The translations under genes were made by a program, and so were the position numbers. 44,352 nt of DNA. Origin: Chromatiales bacterium. GTDB lineage: Bacteria; Pseudomonadota; Gammaproteobacteria; RBG-16-57-12. Positions 25,982-38,611 of the stretch are shown here, piece after piece. The stretch lies in contig JALSJH010000039.1 of assembly GCA_026989455.1 (NCBI GenBank), forward strand, positions 1 to 44,352, written 5' to 3'. The stretch's first letter is position 1, and each line of letters opens with the position of its first letter. Under the pieces are notes generated by a model that was not told where the DNA came from, searched no databases, and saw only the letters and a program-made list of their open reading frames with translations.

Positions 25982-27112
25982 TTGAGAAAACCGGCCCTTT
26001 TAGCATTAGAAGATGGCTCCCTGTTTTGGGGTGAGATGATTGGCTTTGAAGGACAAAGCGTTGGTGAGGTGGTGTTTAATACCTCGTTGACCGGTTATCA
26101 AGAGATCTTGACTGATCCGTCCTATGCAAAGCAGATCATTACCCTGACTTATCCACATATCGGAAGTGTGGGTGTCAATAGCGAAGATGAGGAGAGCGCT
26201 GGTGTTGTCGCTAGTGGCTTGGTCATTCGTGATCTGCCCGCACTTGCAAGTAACTGGCGTAGCGAGATGCCGCTGGACGAATATTTGCGTAAACATCGGG
26301 TGGTTGCGATTGCCGGTATTGATACCCGCCGCTTGACACGTATTCTGCGTGATAAAGGGGCGCAAGGTGGCTGCATCGTTGCAGGTGATCACATTGATGA
26401 GGCGGAGGCCGTTGCGGCGGCCAGTGCATTTCCCGGTTTGAAGGGGATGGATCTGGCAAAAGAGGTGACTTGTGACGCGGCTAGCGAATGGCGCGAAGGC
26501 GAGTGGACGCTGGCCGATGGTTTTGTCACTCCAGAGACCCATGCCTATCATGTTGTTGCGTATGATTTTGGTGTTAAACGTAATATTTTGCGGATGTTAG
26601 CCTCCCGGGGCTGCCGACTGACGGTGGTGCCTGCTAAAACCACAGCTGCTGACGTTTTGGCGCTGAATCCGGACGGTGTTTTTCTCTCAAATGGCCCGGG
26701 TGATCCGGAACCGTGTGGTTATGCCATTGAATCGATCAAAACCCTTCTTGATAAAAGGATTCCAATCTTTGGGATCTGCTTGGGGCATCAGCTGTTGGCG
26801 CTGGCCAGTGGTGCTAAAAGTGTGAAAATGAAGTTTGGCCACCACGGTGGTAACCATCCGGTGCAGGATGACAGCAGCAAGCGGGTGATGATTACTGCGC
26901 AAAATCATGGTTTTGCGGTAGATGAAGAGACGCTTCCGGCTAATCTTAAGGCGACTCATCGCTCTCTTTTTGATGGCTCACTACAGGGTGTGCAGCGCAC
27001 CGACTGCCCCGCTTTTGGTTTCCAGGGGCATCCTGAAGCTAGTCCGGGCCCCCATGATGTTGCCCCTCTTTTTGACCACTTCATTGATCTGATTGAACAG
27101 CACAAAAAATAA
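25982..27112 (+). CDS. carA: Carbamoyl phosphate synthetase small subunit
   Basis: A 376-aa glutaminase subunit that supplies ammonia to CarB for arginine and pyrimidine synthesis. The N-terminal domain has [21 protein letters not shown] and the class I amidotransferase half has the catalytic Cys in [14 protein letters not shown], with the His/Glu pair in [12 protein letters not shown] place the start at a TTG (25982), preceded by CGGAGG at 5 nt. This gives [15 protein letters not shown], which fits the family's usual N-terminus. The GTG further upstream lies before the ribosome site. It is 10 nt ahead of carB. Confidence 0.97.
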   Translation: MRKPALLALEDGSLFWGEMIGFEGQSVGEVVFNTSLTGYQEILTDPSYAKQIITLTYPHIGSVGVNSEDEESAGVVASGLVIRDLPALASNWRSEMPLDEYLRKHRVVAIAGIDTRRLTRILRDKGAQGGCIVAGDHIDEAEAVAAASAFPGLKGMDLAKEVTCDAASEWREGEWTLADGFVTPETHAYHVVAYDFGVKRNILRMLASRGCRLTVVPAKTTAADVLALNPDGVFLSNGPGDPEPCGYAIESIKTLLDKRIPIFGICLGHQLLALASGAKSVKMKFGHHGGNHPVQDDSSKRVMITAQNHGFAVDEETLPANLKATHRSLFDGSLQGVQRTDCPAFGFQGHPEASPGPHDVAPLFDHFIDLIEQHKK

Positions 27113-27122
27113 GAGCTAAGCC

Positions 27123-30100
27123 ATGCCAAAACGTAGCGATTTAAAGAGTATTATGATCCTTGGAGCGGGGCCGATTGTTATCGGTCAGGCCTGTGAGTTT
27201 GACTACTCGGGTGTGCAGGCGTGTAAAGCGTTACGTGAAGAGGGTTATCGTGTGGTATTGGTGAACTCCAATCCGGCGACCATCATGACCGATCCTGAAA
27301 CGGCTGATGCGACCTATATCGAGCCTATTCACTGGGAGACGGTTGCTAAAATCATCGAAAAAGAGCGCCCTGATGCGCTGCTACCCACCATGGGCGGCCA
27401 AACCTCGCTAAATTGTGCGCTGGATCTTGATCGTGAAGGGGTGTTGGCTAAGTTTGATGTGGAACTGATTGGTGCTAAAAAAGAGGCGATTGATAAAGCA
27501 GAAGATCGTGACAAGTTCCGTAAGGCGATGATCAAAATCGGCTTGGATATGCCCAAGTCGAATGTGGCGCACAACCTAGAAGAGGCGCTTGAAGTTCAGG
27601 CGACGGTGGGTTTTCCGACCATCATTCGACCCTCGTTTACCTTGGGCGGCAGTGGCGGTGGTATTGCTTATAATAAGCAAGAATTTTTGCAGATTTGCGA
27701 ACATGGGCTGGATTTGTCACCCACCAATGAGCTGCTTATTGAAGAGTCCATTATCGGCTGGAAAGAGTACGAGATGGAGGTGGTGCGTGATCACAAAGAT
27801 AACTGCATTATCATCTGTTCCATCGAAAATCTGGATCCGATGGGGGTGCATACAGGTGATTCGATTACGGTGGCCCCTGCGCAGACGCTGACGGATAAAG
27901 AGTATCAGATCATGCGTAATGCCTCTTTGGCCGTGCTGCGTGAAATTGGTGTGGATACGGGTGGCTCAAATGTGCAGTTCGCTATCCATCCAGATACGGG
28001 CCGCATGATCATCATTGAGATGAACCCTCGGGTGTCGCGCTCTTCTGCGCTGGCTTCCAAGGCGACCGGTTTTCCGATTGCCAAAATCGCCGCCAAGCTG
28101 GCAGTGGGCTACACCCTGGATGAGTTGAGTAATGATATTACCGCCGGTGCTATGCCGGCTTCATTTGAGCCAAGTATCGATTATGTGGTCACAAAAGTAC
28201 CCCGCTTCACCTTCGAAAAATTCCCGACCGCAGATGATCGCCTGAATACACAGATGAAGTCTGTGGGTGAGGTGATGGCCATCGGCCGCACTTTCCAGGA
28301 GTCGCTACAAAAAGCATTGCGCGGCCTAGAAACGGGCAGGGATGGACTCAATAGCGTCACGGATTTGAATGCAGATGACCTAGCGTCCACCCTACAGCAC
28401 GAGCTGAGCCTTCCGGGGCCGGAACGCCTTTGGTATGTGGGCGATGCTTTTCGTGCAGGCTATACGCTGGACGCGGTGTATGAAGCCTCGCGCATCGATC
28501 GCTGGTTTTTGGTGCAGATTAAAGAGCTTATCGATATTGAAGCAGAGCTGAAGAGTAAGTCACTCTCTGATCTGGATAAAAACCGGCTCTACCGGCTCAA
28601 GCAAAAAGGCTTTGCCGATAGTCGCTTGGCGACATTGCTGGCGAGCACCCAAAAGGAGGTGCGCAATCGCCGTAAAGAGCTGGGGGTTAAGCCGGTTTAT
28701 AAACGGGTAGATACCTGTGCCGCTGAGTTTGTTTCAGACACCGCCTACATGTATTCAACCTATGAGGAGGAGTGCGAAGCCGCGCCTACAAACCGTGACA
28801 AAATAATGGTTTTGGGTGGTGGCCCGAATCGAATTGGTCAGGGGATTGAGTTTGATTACTGCTGCGTACACGCCGCTTTTGCCATGCGTGATGACGGTTA
28901 TGAAACCATTATGGTTAACTGCAACCCTGAAACAGTCTCCACCGACTACGATACCTCTGATCGTCTCTATTTTGAGCCGTTGACGCTGGAGGATGTGCTT
29001 GAAATTATCGAAATCGAGCAGCCCAAGGGCGTTATTGTTCAATACGGCGGGCAAACGCCGCTGAAGTTGGCCCGTGACCTCGAAGCGGCGGGTGCGCCGA
29101 TTGTAGGCACAACACCTGACTGTATTGATCTGGCAGAAGATCGTGAGCGATTCCAACAGCTGATTGAAAAACTGGGCTTGTTGCAGCCACCCAATCGTAC
29201 CGCCCGTGACCCCGAAACGGCGGTTAAGTTGGCGGAAGAGATTGGTTATCCGCTGGTAGTTCGTCCATCCTATGTGCTCGGTGGCCGGGCGATGGAGATC
29301 GTATATAAAGAGGAGGAGCTGCGCCGCTATATGCGAGAAGCCGTCTCGGTCTCAAACAACTCTCCGGTACTGCTAGATCGTTTTCTTGATGATGCTATTG
29401 AGGTGGATGTGGATGCGATCTGTGATGGTGATGATGTGCTGATCGGTGGCATTATGCAGCACATTGAACAGGCGGGCGTGCACTCTGGTGACTCGGCCTG
29501 TTCGTTGCCACCCTACGATCTGCCTGCCGAGATTCAAGATCAGCTGCGTATTCAGGTGGCTAAAATGGCCAAGGCATTAAACGTCATCGGTTTAATGAAT
29601 ACGCAATTTGCAGTGCAGGCTGGAAAGATATTTGTACTGGAAGTCAACCCGCGTGCCTCACGGACGGTTCCGTTTGTCTCCAAGGCGATCAATCGACCGT
29701 TGGCCAAGATTGCAGCACGCTGCATGGTCGGCCAGAAATTGTCTGATCAAGGGATGCTGGATGAGATTGTTCCCCCCTATTATTCGGTTAAAGAGGCTGT
29801 TTTTCCCTTCATTAAATTTCGTGGAGTTGACCCCATTTTGAGCCCTGAAATGAAGTCAACAGGTGAGGTGATGGGGGTAGCAAAAAGCTTTGGTGAGGCA
29901 TTTGCAAAGGCACAACTTGGCGCGGGTGAGGTGTTGCCACACGATGGTGGTCGTGCTTTCTTAAGTGTGCGAGATATTGATAAGCAGCATGTGGCTGAAG
30001 TGGGGCGTTCTTTAATTGAAGAGGGCTTTACACTTTTTGCCACCGGTGGCACCAAGGCCGTGTTGGATGATGCCGGAGTGGCTTGTCAGCGTGTAAAAAA

Positions 30101-30344
30101 GGTGACAGAAGGTCGTCCGAATATTGTTGATATGATCAAAAATGATGAAATTAATTATATTGTTAATACCGTAGAAGGTAAAAAAGCGACCGCTGACTCA
30201 TTTGAGATACGCCGGGAAGCGTTGCAACATAAGGTGAGTTACACTACCACGATTGCAGGCGCCAAGGCGACCTGCGCTGCATTAAAAGAGTTAGACAACT
30301 GGAGCGTTAATCGCTTGCAAGATCTGCATGAGGAATTGAAGTAA
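27123..30344 (+). CDS. carB: Carbamoyl phosphate synthetase large subunit
   Basis: A 1073-aa enzyme with two homologous ATP-grasp halves: the carboxyphosphate half (residues 1-400) and the carbamoyl phosphate half (about 555-935). They begin with related motifs ([20 protein letters not shown] and [20 protein letters not shown]). The oligomerisation region lies between, and a C-terminal MGS-like allosteric domain follows (about 940-1073, [11 protein letters not shown]), the site of ornithine and UMP control in E. coli. Substrate and metal motifs such as [20 protein letters not shown] and [19 protein letters not shown] are intact. It forms a complex with CarA. The last base of its stop overlaps the greA start. 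Confidence 0.98.
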   Translation: MPKRSDLKSIMILGAGPIVIGQACEFDYSGVQACKALREEGYRVVLVNSNPATIMTDPETADATYIEPIHWETVAKIIEKERPDALLPTMGGQTSLNCALDLDREGVLAKFDVELIGAKKEAIDKAEDRDKFRKAMIKIGLDMPKSNVAHNLEEALEVQATVGFPTIIRPSFTLGGSGGGIAYNKQEFLQICEHGLDLSPTNELLIEESIIGWKEYEMEVVRDHKDNCIIICSIENLDPMGVHTGDSITVAPAQTLTDKEYQIMRNASLAVLREIGVDTGGSNVQFAIHPDTGRMIIIEMNPRVSRSSALASKATGFPIAKIAAKLAVGYTLDELSNDITAGAMPASFEPSIDYVVTKVPRFTFEKFPTADDRLNTQMKSVGEVMAIGRTFQESLQKALRGLETGRDGLNSVTDLNADDLASTLQHELSLPGPERLWYVGDAFRAGYTLDAVYEASRIDRWFLVQIKELIDIEAELKSKSLSDLDKNRLYRLKQKGFADSRLATLLASTQKEVRNRRKELGVKPVYKRVDTCAAEFVSDTAYMYSTYEEECEAAPTNRDKIMVLGGGPNRIGQGIEFDYCCVHAAFAMRDDGYETIMVNCNPETVSTDYDTSDRLYFEPLTLEDVLEIIEIEQPKGVIVQYGGQTPLKLARDLEAAGAPIVGTTPDCIDLAEDRERFQQLIEKLGLLQPPNRTARDPETAVKLAEEIGYPLVVRPSYVLGGRAMEIVYKEEELRRYMREAVSVSNNSPVLLDRFLDDAIEVDVDAICDGDDVLIGGIMQHIEQAGVHSGDSACSLPPYDLPAEIQDQLRIQVAKMAKALNVIGLMNTQFAVQAGKIFVLEVNPRASRTVPFVSKAINRPLAKIAARCMVGQKLSDQGMLDEIVPPYYSVKEAVFPFIKFRGVDPILSPEMKSTGEVMGVAKSFGEAFAKAQLGAGEVLPHDGGRAFLSVRDIDKQHVAEVGRSLIEEGFTLFATGGTKAVLDDAGVACQRVKKVTEGRPNIVDMIKNDEINYIVNTVEGKKATADSFEIRREALQHKVSYTTTIAGAKATCAALKELDNWSVNRLQDLHEELK

Positions 30345-30820
30345 TGGTAAGTTATCCAATGACATTGCAGGGTGCTGAGAAGCTGCGCCTTGAGTTAAGT
30401 GAATTGAAGTCGGTGGCACGGCCACAAGTTATTCAAGCGATTGCAGACGCACGTGAACACGGCGACTTGAAAGAGAATGCTGAATACCATGCAGCGCGTG
30501 AGCAGCAGGGTTTTATTGAGGCGCGTATTGCAGATATCGAAGGCAAGCTTTCAAATGCACAGGTGATCGACATTTTGGAGTTAACACCACATGGAAAGGT
30601 TGTTTTTGGTGCGACAGTTGGCCTAGTAAATGAAGAGACCGGCGAAGAGGTGACCTATCAGATTGTCGGTGATGATGAGGCGGATATTAAAGAGGGTAAG
30701 ATCTCGGTTAACTCTCCCGTTGCCAGAGCACTAATCGGCAAAGTAGAAGAAGATATCGCCACTGTGAATGCACCGGGTGGCCTTATTGAGTATGAAGTCA
30801 TCTCTGTTAAATATATTTAA
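30344..30820 (+). CDS. greA: Transcription elongation factor GreA
   Basis: A 158-aa factor that rescues backtracked RNA polymerase by stimulating transcript cleavage. The N-terminal coiled coil has the acidic tip ([17 protein letters not shown]) and the C-terminal FKBP-like domain has [19 protein letters not shown] and [11 protein letters not shown]. It starts at an ATG that shares one base with the carB stop, so translation is probably coupled. Confidence 0.98.
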   Translation: MVSYPMTLQGAEKLRLELSELKSVARPQVIQAIADAREHGDLKENAEYHAAREQQGFIEARIADIEGKLSNAQVIDILELTPHGKVVFGATVGLVNEETGEEVTYQIVGDDEADIKEGKISVNSPVARALIGKVEEDIATVNAPGGLIEYEVISVKYI

Positions 30821-30834
30821 GTCAGTCATATTTA

Positions 30835-31296
30835 ATGAATGCAGCTTCCCAATATCTAGAACGCCTTCTGTTGACGGTATGGATAGGCGCTACTTGGACG
30901 GTGGGGTACTTGGTTGCCCCGCTGCTGTTTCAGTTGCTAGATGATCGAATGCTGGCAGGCCGGTTGATGGGCGAGATGTTTGGCCTAGTGCACATTATAG
31001 GTGCCGTCTGCGCTGGCCTATTGCTGTTGATTGCAGGGTTTCATTTTGGTCGCCGTGCTCTTTACGCCTGGCAGATATGGGTGTTGGTAGTGATGTTGCT
31101 ATTGATCGCCATCATAGAACTCTCTATTCGTCCGCAGATGGTTGAGATGAAAGCCCAGGGTCTGTTTTCTAATGCACAGCTTGCCGCCGAGTTTGGGCGG
31201 CTCCATGGTATCTCTTCCGTCTGTTACCTAGTCAACAGCCTGTTGGGACTGTTGCTAATAATGACAGGTGTTCGAGGTGCTAAGCAGTTAGCTTGA
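30835..31296 (+). CDS. DUF4149 inner-membrane protein
   Basis: A 153-aa protein with about four membrane segments (LLLTVWIGATWTVGYLVAPL, then IIGAVCAGLLLLIAGF, WVLVVMLLLIAIIEL and VCYLVNSLLGLLLIM). It matches the DUF4149 family in sequence character and in its position between greA and yhbY in Pseudomonas-type genomes. The function is unknown. The stop overlaps the convergent yhbY stop by 17 nt. Confidence 0.8.
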   Translation: MNAASQYLERLLLTVWIGATWTVGYLVAPLLFQLLDDRMLAGRLMGEMFGLVHIIGAVCAGLLLLIAGFHFGRRALYAWQIWVLVVMLLLIAIIELSIRPQMVEMKAQGLFSNAQLAAEFGRLHGISSVCYLVNSLLGLLLIMTGVRGAKQLA

Positions 31297-31573
31297 TGGT
31301 GGGTTCTTTTGCTGGCTTGTAAAAAACAGCAATATGCCCGATGCGCTGAACCAGTAGTGCATTGCCCTGTAGGCAAACCTCATCAATCATGGCTTTGCGC
31401 TCATCGCGCTCTTCTGCGTTAACTCTAACTTTGATAAGCTCGTGGTGTTCGAGTTGTTCAATGATCTCATTGAGTACATTTTCAGTGAGTCCATTGTTGC
31501 CAATAATGACGACAGGTTTTAGTTTGTGAGCCAGATTACGCAGCTGGCTGGTTTGGTTTCGATTAAGTTTCAT
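31280..31573 (-). CDS. yhbY: Ribosome-associated RNA-binding protein YhbY (CRM domain)
   Basis: A 97-aa CRS1-YhbY domain protein associated with pre-50S ribosome particles in E. coli. The sequence follows the family through LAHKLKPVVIIGNNGLTENV and LEHHELIKVRV, with the GxxG loop seen as GNNG. I take the ATG at 31573 (MKLNRNQTSQL), which matches family length. A longer TTG form has no support. The ribosome site is weak. It is divergent from the short membrane gene at 31602. Confidence 0.92.
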   Translation of the reverse strand: MKLNRNQTSQLRNLAHKLKPVVIIGNNGLTENVLNEIIEQLEHHELIKVRVNAEERDERKAMIDEVCLQGNALLVQRIGHIAVFYKPAKEPTIKLTA

Positions 31574-31601
31574 AATAGTATCAACATATGGCAATGGAAA
31601 A

Positions 31602-31844
31602 GTGACGGATAGTGTACCTCATAAGAGTAAAGGCGTAATAGTAGAACCGAGTCCACTCAATCACATTAAGTTGGAATTGGGTCTGGTGCTCTGTGTCGCG
31701 GTATTGGTTTTACTGCTTTCATCATCGTTCAGCGAGTCGTTGATTGTGCAGTTGATGATCCTCCTTGGTTATGGTGTGGTTGCGAGTGGCTGGTTGATAT
31801 GGCGTATTCGCAAGACAGTGCAGGGGCTGACGGAACCCGAATAA
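31602..31844 (+). CDS. Small two-TM membrane protein, unknown function
   Basis: An 80-aa protein starting at GTG 31602. Residues about 25-65 are two hydrophobic segments (LGLVLCVAVLVLLLSSSF and LIVQLMILLGYGVVASGWL), and the ends are polar. No family is recognised with confidence. The last codons and the stop lie inside the 161-bp repeat that starts at 31836, so the original C-terminus may have been altered by it. Possibly real, judging by its membrane pattern and tight fit between yhbY and rlmE. Confidence 0.55.
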   Translation: MTDSVPHKSKGVIVEPSPLNHIKLELGLVLCVAVLVLLLSSSFSESLIVQLMILLGYGVVASGWLIWRIRKTVQGLTEPE

Positions 31845-31996
31845 TTCATAAGTTATGCACAATCTCACTTGTCTATTGATTCCACAGGAAATACTCTCCC
31901 CATCGCCCGTAATCACTGATACGGATATTTTTCGGGAATTTCCCTATGAAACCAATACCCTGCGTGATCTTTGCGCAAACTTATGAAATATCCGGG
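31836..31996 (-). repeat. Family 2 repeat, 161 bp with terminal inverted repeats (copy 2, inverted)
   Basis: The reverse complement of this stretch aligns without gaps with 6927-7087, with about 22 mismatches by eye. The ends are inverted repeats (CCCGAATAATTCATAAGTTA at the left; the complement of the right end reads CCCGGATATTTCATAAGTTT). It ends next to GGGGGAG (31994-32000), which serves as the ribosome site of rlmE, and supplies the stop codon of the upstream gene. Confidence 0.85.
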
Positions 31997-32007
31997 GGAG
32001 AAGAGTG

Positions 32008-32649
32008 ATGGCAAAGATCACAACCAACAAGAAAATGGCTGCCAGTAGTCGCCGCTGGCTAGAAGAGCACCTGAATGATGAGTTTGTGCTGCTAGCCAAA
32101 AGAGAGGGTTACCGCTCTAGGGCGGTCTATAAGCTGCTTGAGATTGATGATAAGGATAAATTGCTGCGGCCAGGGTTGACGGTGGTTGACCTGGGCGCTG
32201 CTCCCGGTGGCTGGTCGCAGGTTGCACGGCGTCGCCTTGGTAAGCGTGGCCGGGTACTGGCGCTCGATATTCTGGAGATGGATTCGCTGGCGGGGGTTGA
32301 GTTTATACAAGGCGACTTTCGTGAGGATGAAGCGATTAACGGCTTGATGGAAATGCTGGGGGATTCGACTGTAGACCTTGTAATGTCGGATATGGCCCCC
32401 AATATGTCTGGGGTGCGTGATATGGATAAGACGCGAGCCATGTATCTGGTCGAGCTGGCGTTTGATCTTTCACGGCAGATTTTGCGCCCGGGTGGTGATC
32501 TGCTCATGAAGGTGTTTCAAGGGCCAGGGTACGATCAATTGATAAAAGAGTTGCGCCACAGTTTTGACAAAGTGGTCACCCGAAAACCAAAGGCTTCTAG
32601 GGATAGATCATCAGAGGTCTATTTATTGGCTCGTGGCTTTAGGTTATAG
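32008..32649 (+). CDS. rlmE: 23S rRNA 2'-O-ribose U2552 methyltransferase RlmE (RrmJ/FtsJ)
   Basis: A 213-aa SAM-dependent methyltransferase of late 50S assembly. The Lys-Asp-Lys-Glu tetrad is visible: [30 protein letters not shown] and [11 protein letters not shown]. The SAM motif is [15 protein letters not shown]. The start is GTG (32005) or the adjacent ATG (32008). Both follow the GGGGGAG that straddles the end of the 161-bp repeat. In E. coli rlmE and ftsH form one heat-shock operon; here 265 bp separate them. Confidence 0.96.
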   Translation: MAKITTNKKMAASSRRWLEEHLNDEFVLLAKREGYRSRAVYKLLEIDDKDKLLRPGLTVVDLGAAPGGWSQVARRRLGKRGRVLALDILEMDSLAGVEFIQGDFREDEAINGLMEMLGDSTVDLVMSDMAPNMSGVRDMDKTRAMYLVELAFDLSRQILRPGGDLLMKVFQGPGYDQLIKELRHSFDKVVTRKPKASRDRSSEVYLLARGFRL

Positions 32650-32914
32650 TCAGGTTTGGAGCGTTATGCTCCATTAGTGAAAAGATTTCAAATTACAGAA
32701 TTTTCCTAATCCTCAGATAGAAATGCGAGGTGGTGTGTCAGCGTTTAGTTTTACAGTGAAATGAGAAATATGAGTCGCACCCGTAGGTCCGGCGGCTATT
32801 TCCTGTTTTAGTGTGAAATTAATAGTGGGTACGATATGCGCGTCTCTATTTGAGAGTTGGGGACTTTAGTAAATCAGCAGGGTTTACCGTTGCAGGTAAC
32901 AAGAGGTTAGCGTC

Positions 32915-34864
<1,950 letters not shown>

Positions 34865-34875
34865 GAAAAAATAGT

Positions 34876-35709
34876 ATGTCACTCAAGTTGGATTGCGCAG
34901 GTCGAGTTCTTGGCCTGCAACACCCCTGTGTAATGGGTATTCTTAATATCACCCCCGACTCTTTTTCAGACGGGGGTGATTTTTTTGGTTATGAGTGCGC
35001 GTTGCAACATGCAAGAGAGATGGTTGCTAATGGCGCTGATATGATTGATGTCGGCGGCGAGTCCACTCGTCCCGGGGCGAGTGTGGTCTCAGAGCAGCAA
35101 GAGCTTGATCGTGTTTTACCCTTGATTGAAGCGCTGGCAACTGAAGTAGATGTGCCGATCTCGATTGATACCAGCAAAGCAGGGGTGATGCGTGAGGCGG
35201 TCTCTGCCGGTGCCGGCTTTATTAACGATGTTAATGCGCTTCGTTCTGAAGGCGCGCTAGCGGCGGCGGCCACTCTCTCTGTGCCCATCTGTCTGATGCA
35301 TCGGCAGGGCGTCCCCTCGACGATGCAGCAATCTCCCTCATATGATAATGTTTTGCTTGAGGTAGAGGTGTTCCTGCGTGAGCGTGTCGCCGCTTGTGAG
35401 GCGGCTGGAATTCCCCCTCAACGGCTAGTGCTTGATCCTGGTTTTGGTTTTGGCAAAACCCTCAAACACAACCTTACACTGTTTAATGGGTTGCCGCGGT
35501 TTGTTGATATGGGGTTTCCCGTTATGATCGGCGTGTCCAGAAAACGCATGATCGGCGATCTACTCAATACACCGGTAGATAAACGATGCCAAGGTGGCCT
35601 CACCTTGGCGACACTGGCCGCTTGGTGGGGTGTCTCGATTATTCGAACCCATGACGTAAAAGAAACCATAGATACATTAAAGATTTGCCGAGCGCTAAAG
35701 GATATGTGA
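34876..35709 (+). CDS. folP: Dihydropteroate synthase
   Basis: A 277-aa folate-pathway enzyme that joins 6-hydroxymethyl-dihydropterin diphosphate to p-aminobenzoate; it is the target of sulfonamides. The first loop [17 protein letters not shown] and second loop [11 protein letters not shown] are intact, as are [12 protein letters not shown] and DPGFGFGKT in the later core. The ribosome site is weak. It follows ftsH after 11 nt and overlaps the ribosome site of glmM at its stop. Confidence 0.97.
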   Translation: MSLKLDCAGRVLGLQHPCVMGILNITPDSFSDGGDFFGYECALQHAREMVANGADMIDVGGESTRPGASVVSEQQELDRVLPLIEALATEVDVPISIDTSKAGVMREAVSAGAGFINDVNALRSEGALAAAATLSVPICLMHRQGVPSTMQQSPSYDNVLLEVEVFLRERVAACEAAGIPPQRLVLDPGFGFGKTLKHNLTLFNGLPRFVDMGFPVMIGVSRKRMIGDLLNTPVDKRCQGGLTLATLAAWWGVSIIRTHDVKETIDTLKICRALKDM

Positions 35710-35717
35710 GGAAAATG

Positions 35718-37067
35718 ATGAGCAAACAATATTTTGGTACCGACGGGATTCGTGGTCGAGTGGGTGATGATCTGTTTACACCCGAGTTTGTAATGAAGCT
35801 AGGCTGGGCTGCGGGGCGAGTGCTCTCGAAGCGGGGTGTCGGTACGGTTCTGATCGGTAAAGATACGCGAATATCCGGGTATATGTTCGAATCTGCTCTC
35901 GAAGCAGGTCTCTCCGCAGCCGGTGTCGATATTGAACTGCTAGGGCCAATGCCCACCCCTGCAGTTGCCTATCTGACGCGGACACTTAATGCGGTGGCAG
36001 GGGTGGTGATCAGTGCATCCCACAACCCATATTATGATAATGGCATTAAGTTTTTTTCCTCCGAAGGCACCAAGCTTTCTGATGAAATTGAACTGCAGAT
36101 AGAAGCTGAAATAAATAAAACAATGGTAACGGTACCATCCGATAAGCTGGGTAAAGCGCGGCGTATCACCGATGCGAGTGGCCGTTATATTGAGCTGTGT
36201 AAATCGACGGTACCCTCACGGTTACGTCTGGCTGGTCTGAAAATCGTCGTTGATTGTGCAAACGGAGCCACCTATCACATTGCCCCCAACGTTTTTAGAG
36301 AGCTGGGTGCCGATGTTGTCGAAATAGCGGCCGACCCCAATGGCCTGAATATCAATGACGGTTGTGGCTCCACCCATATTGAGCACCTTCAAGGGGCCGT
36401 GCTGGCCCATGAGGCAGACTTGGGCGTCGCGTTGGATGGTGATGGCGACCGGGTGATCATGGTTGATCATACGGGTGATGTGATCGATGGTGACGAGATT
36501 ATCTATATCATTGCTAGGTCGCGCCAGCGCACCGGGCAGTTGGAAGGTGCTGTTGTCGGCACTTTAATGAGTAATTTGGGGCTTGAGATAGCGCTGAAAG
36601 AGTTGGGTTTAGACTTTGAGCGTGTAGCCGTCGGTGATCGATATGTAATGCAGCGCTTGCAAGAGAGGGCGTGGGTGATCGGCGGTGAGTCCTCCGGTCA
36701 TATTCTCTGTCTGGACCGCTGCACTACCGGTGATGGTATTGTCGCTGCACTTCAGGTAGTCGCGGAGGTGGTGGATACCGATACCACACTCCACGTACTG
36801 AAATCCGCGATGAACAAATGCCCGCAAAAAATGATTAATATTCGCATCTCCTCACGGGTGGATATCACTGCAAATAAAGTCATTCAAGCGGCTGTGGCCA
36901 GTGCAGAGCAGCGCTTGGCCACATCTGGCCGCGTGTTGCTGCGTACCTCGGGTACTGAGCCGCTAGTGCGTGTGATGATTGAAGGACAAAACCTTGAGCA
37001 GGTTCACTCTGAGGTGGAAAAGCTGGCAAAAATTGTTGAAAAAGAGCTCGATGGTGAAATAGCATAA
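35718..37067 (+). CDS. glmM: Phosphoglucosamine mutase
   Basis: A 449-aa enzyme that converts glucosamine-6-phosphate to glucosamine-1-phosphate for peptidoglycan and lipopolysaccharide. Motifs in order: the N-terminal YFGTDGIRG, the phosphoserine loop [18 protein letters not shown], the metal loop [10 protein letters not shown] and the sugar loop GGESSGHI, with [15 protein letters not shown] at the end. I chose the second of two tandem ATGs (35718), six nt after GAGG; 35715 would add one Met. Confidence 0.97.
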   Translation: MSKQYFGTDGIRGRVGDDLFTPEFVMKLGWAAGRVLSKRGVGTVLIGKDTRISGYMFESALEAGLSAAGVDIELLGPMPTPAVAYLTRTLNAVAGVVISASHNPYYDNGIKFFSSEGTKLSDEIELQIEAEINKTMVTVPSDKLGKARRITDASGRYIELCKSTVPSRLRLAGLKIVVDCANGATYHIAPNVFRELGADVVEIAADPNGLNINDGCGSTHIEHLQGAVLAHEADLGVALDGDGDRVIMVDHTGDVIDGDEIIYIIARSRQRTGQLEGAVVGTLMSNLGLEIALKELGLDFERVAVGDRYVMQRLQERAWVIGGESSGHILCLDRCTTGDGIVAALQVVAEVVDTDTTLHVLKSAMNKCPQKMINIRISSRVDITANKVIQAAVASAEQRLATSGRVLLRTSGTEPLVRVMIEGQNLEQVHSEVEKLAKIVEKELDGEIA

Positions 37068-37238
37068 TTTGAAAGAGTTATTTTTGAGATACCACGTCGT
37101 ATCTGTTGAAAAATAAGGAAACTGTGCGGTGATCGTGAGAATTGGTGTGCTTAAGTTGATAAACGCATTGATTTTATTTGTGGCTACCGTTAAGCTGCGA
37201 ACCGCTTCTGTAAATAGTGTCAACAGCGAGGACTTTAC

Positions 37239-37994
37239 ATGCGTCAACCATTGGTAGCTGGAAATTGGAAACTGAATGGCACACTTGCCAGTATCAAGGA
37301 TCTGGTTGAGGGACTGAAGTCAGGTGTTGACAGTATTGGAAATGTTGAAATGGCTGTCTGCCCGCCATTTGTCTATATTCCCGAAGTCAGCTCACTGCTT
37401 GCAGGTAGTAAAATAGCAATCGGTGCGCAAAATATGAGCCGCCACACGGCAGGTGCTTATACCGGGGAGGTCTCCGGAACCATGTTGAATGACTTTGGTG
37501 TGAAGTACGCCTTGGTTGGTCATTCTGAGCGGCGCGCCAGCTATGGTGAAACCGATGAAAAAGCGGCGCGAAAGTTCGTTGCGGTAAAAGAGAATGGCCT
37601 AGTGCCGATTCTCTGTGTTGGTGAAACGCTGGTTGAATATGAACGCGGCAACACCTTCGGTGTTGTAAAGCGTCAAATTGATGCAGTACTGGATTTTTTC
37701 GGTGTTGAGGCATTCTCGGGTGCTGTGATTGCGTATGAGCCAGTATGGGCGATTGGTACCGGTAAAACCGCGACACCTGAACAAGCACAATCAGTGCACG
37801 AATATATTCGGAGTCGTATAGCGCGATGTGATGAAGAGATTGCATCACGCATACAGATTCTTTATGGTGGCAGTGTGAAAGCCGCCAATGCAAAAGACCT
37901 CTTTTCGCAGCCCGATATTGATGGTGGTCTGGTAGGTGGGGCATCGCTTGATGCTGATGAGTTTGTTGCGATTTGTGCTGCAGCAAACAGATAA
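37239..37994 (+). CDS. tpiA: Triosephosphate isomerase
   Basis: A 251-aa glycolytic and gluconeogenic TIM-barrel that interconverts dihydroxyacetone phosphate and glyceraldehyde-3-phosphate. Catalytic Lys is in AGNWKLNG, His in VGHSERR and Glu in YEPVWAIGTGKTATPEQA, with the phosphate loop LYGGSVKAAN near the end. GAGG precedes the ATG. The 171-bp glmM-tpiA gap contains a small stem (AGATAC/GTATCT near 37088-37105) and no gene. Confidence 0.98.
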   Translation: MRQPLVAGNWKLNGTLASIKDLVEGLKSGVDSIGNVEMAVCPPFVYIPEVSSLLAGSKIAIGAQNMSRHTAGAYTGEVSGTMLNDFGVKYALVGHSERRASYGETDEKAARKFVAVKENGLVPILCVGETLVEYERGNTFGVVKRQIDAVLDFFGVEAFSGAVIAYEPVWAIGTGKTATPEQAQSVHEYIRSRIARCDEEIASRIQILYGGSVKAANAKDLFSQPDIDGGLVGGASLDADEFVAICAAANR

Positions 37995-38021
37995 AATATT
38001 CCTTGAGTTAGGTTATCGTAA

Positions 38022-38393
38022 ATGTTTACAACAGTCGTACTAAGTATTCATGTTCTGCTTGCAATTGCAGTGGTTGGGTTTGTTCTGCTGCAGCAGGGTA
38101 AAGGTGCAGATGCGGGCGCTGGTTTTGGTGCGGGGGCATCAGGGACTGTGTTTGGGAGTAGTGGTTCTTCAAATTTCCTCTCCCGCACAACGGCGACACT
38201 TGCGACACTTTTTTTTGCTACAAGCCTGACATTGGCTTATTTTTCGGGTACAACTACTGTCTCCGAAAGTGTGCTGGATCAGATTGAAGTGCAGCCTGTT
38301 AGGGAGAGTGATGTTCCTAGCATGGGTGGAGCGATGAATGACGCTGTGCCATTCGATGTTCCTGCTAAGGATGGCATTCCCGCAGTACAGTAA
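38022..38393 (+). CDS. secG: Protein translocase subunit SecG
   Basis: A 123-aa inner-membrane protein that assists SecYE in protein export. Two membrane helices ([20 protein letters not shown] and [17 protein letters not shown]) flank the family loop [20 protein letters not shown] and [11 protein letters not shown]. The C-terminal tail of about 45 residues is longer and more acidic than the core and is variable in this family. It is 27 nt downstream of tpiA and just ahead of tRNA-Leu. Confidence 0.96.
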   Translation: MFTTVVLSIHVLLAIAVVGFVLLQQGKGADAGAGFGAGASGTVFGSSGSSNFLSRTTATLATLFFATSLTLAYFSGTTTVSESVLDQIEVQPVRESDVPSMGGAMNDAVPFDVPAKDGIPAVQ

Positions 38394-38432
38394 AGCCCCT
38401 GATGGCAGGGCAGAAGTTTGAATTGTTTTAAT

Positions 38433-38517
38433 GCCGATGTGGTGAAATTGGTAGACACGCTATCTTGAGGGGGTAGTGGCGAAAGCTGTGCCGGTTCGAC
38501 TCCGGCCATCGGCACCA
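38433..38517 (+). tRNA. tRNA-Leu (anticodon GAG)
   Basis: 85 nt including an encoded CCA. The acceptor arms GCCGATG and CATCGGC pair. The D-loop GGTGAAATTGGTAGACACG is typical of tRNA-Leu, and the anticodon loop CTTGAGG carries GAG. The variable arm is long (GTGGCGAAAGCTGTG region) as in class II tRNAs, and the T-loop is GGTTCGACTCC. Its position after secG is shared with E. coli (leuU). Confidence 0.97.
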
Positions 38518-38611
38518 AAACAATTAAATATATTTAAGAGCTTACACCCACGTTTAAAAGGTGTGGCTTAGGTGACATGCTGGTAACAAAACAAAGGGGA
38601 AAACCTGGCCA

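Noticed and set aside
27329-27574. Reading frames on the minus strand inside carB, dnaK, ftsH and other long genes
   Set aside because: They lie opposite strongly conserved coding sequences, lack ribosome sites and resemble no protein family; they follow from the codon use of the real gene.
31853-31915. Strict sigma-32 promoter within the second 161-bp element (TTGATT and CCCCAT on the plus strand)
   Set aside because: The -35 match is poor, and the first copy faces grpE with the opposite strand, so the match cannot be a shared feature of both copies.
32650-32914. Terminator after rlmE (TGGAGC/GCTCCA)
   Set aside because: The stem is only 6 bp and no T-run follows; too weak to list as a terminator.
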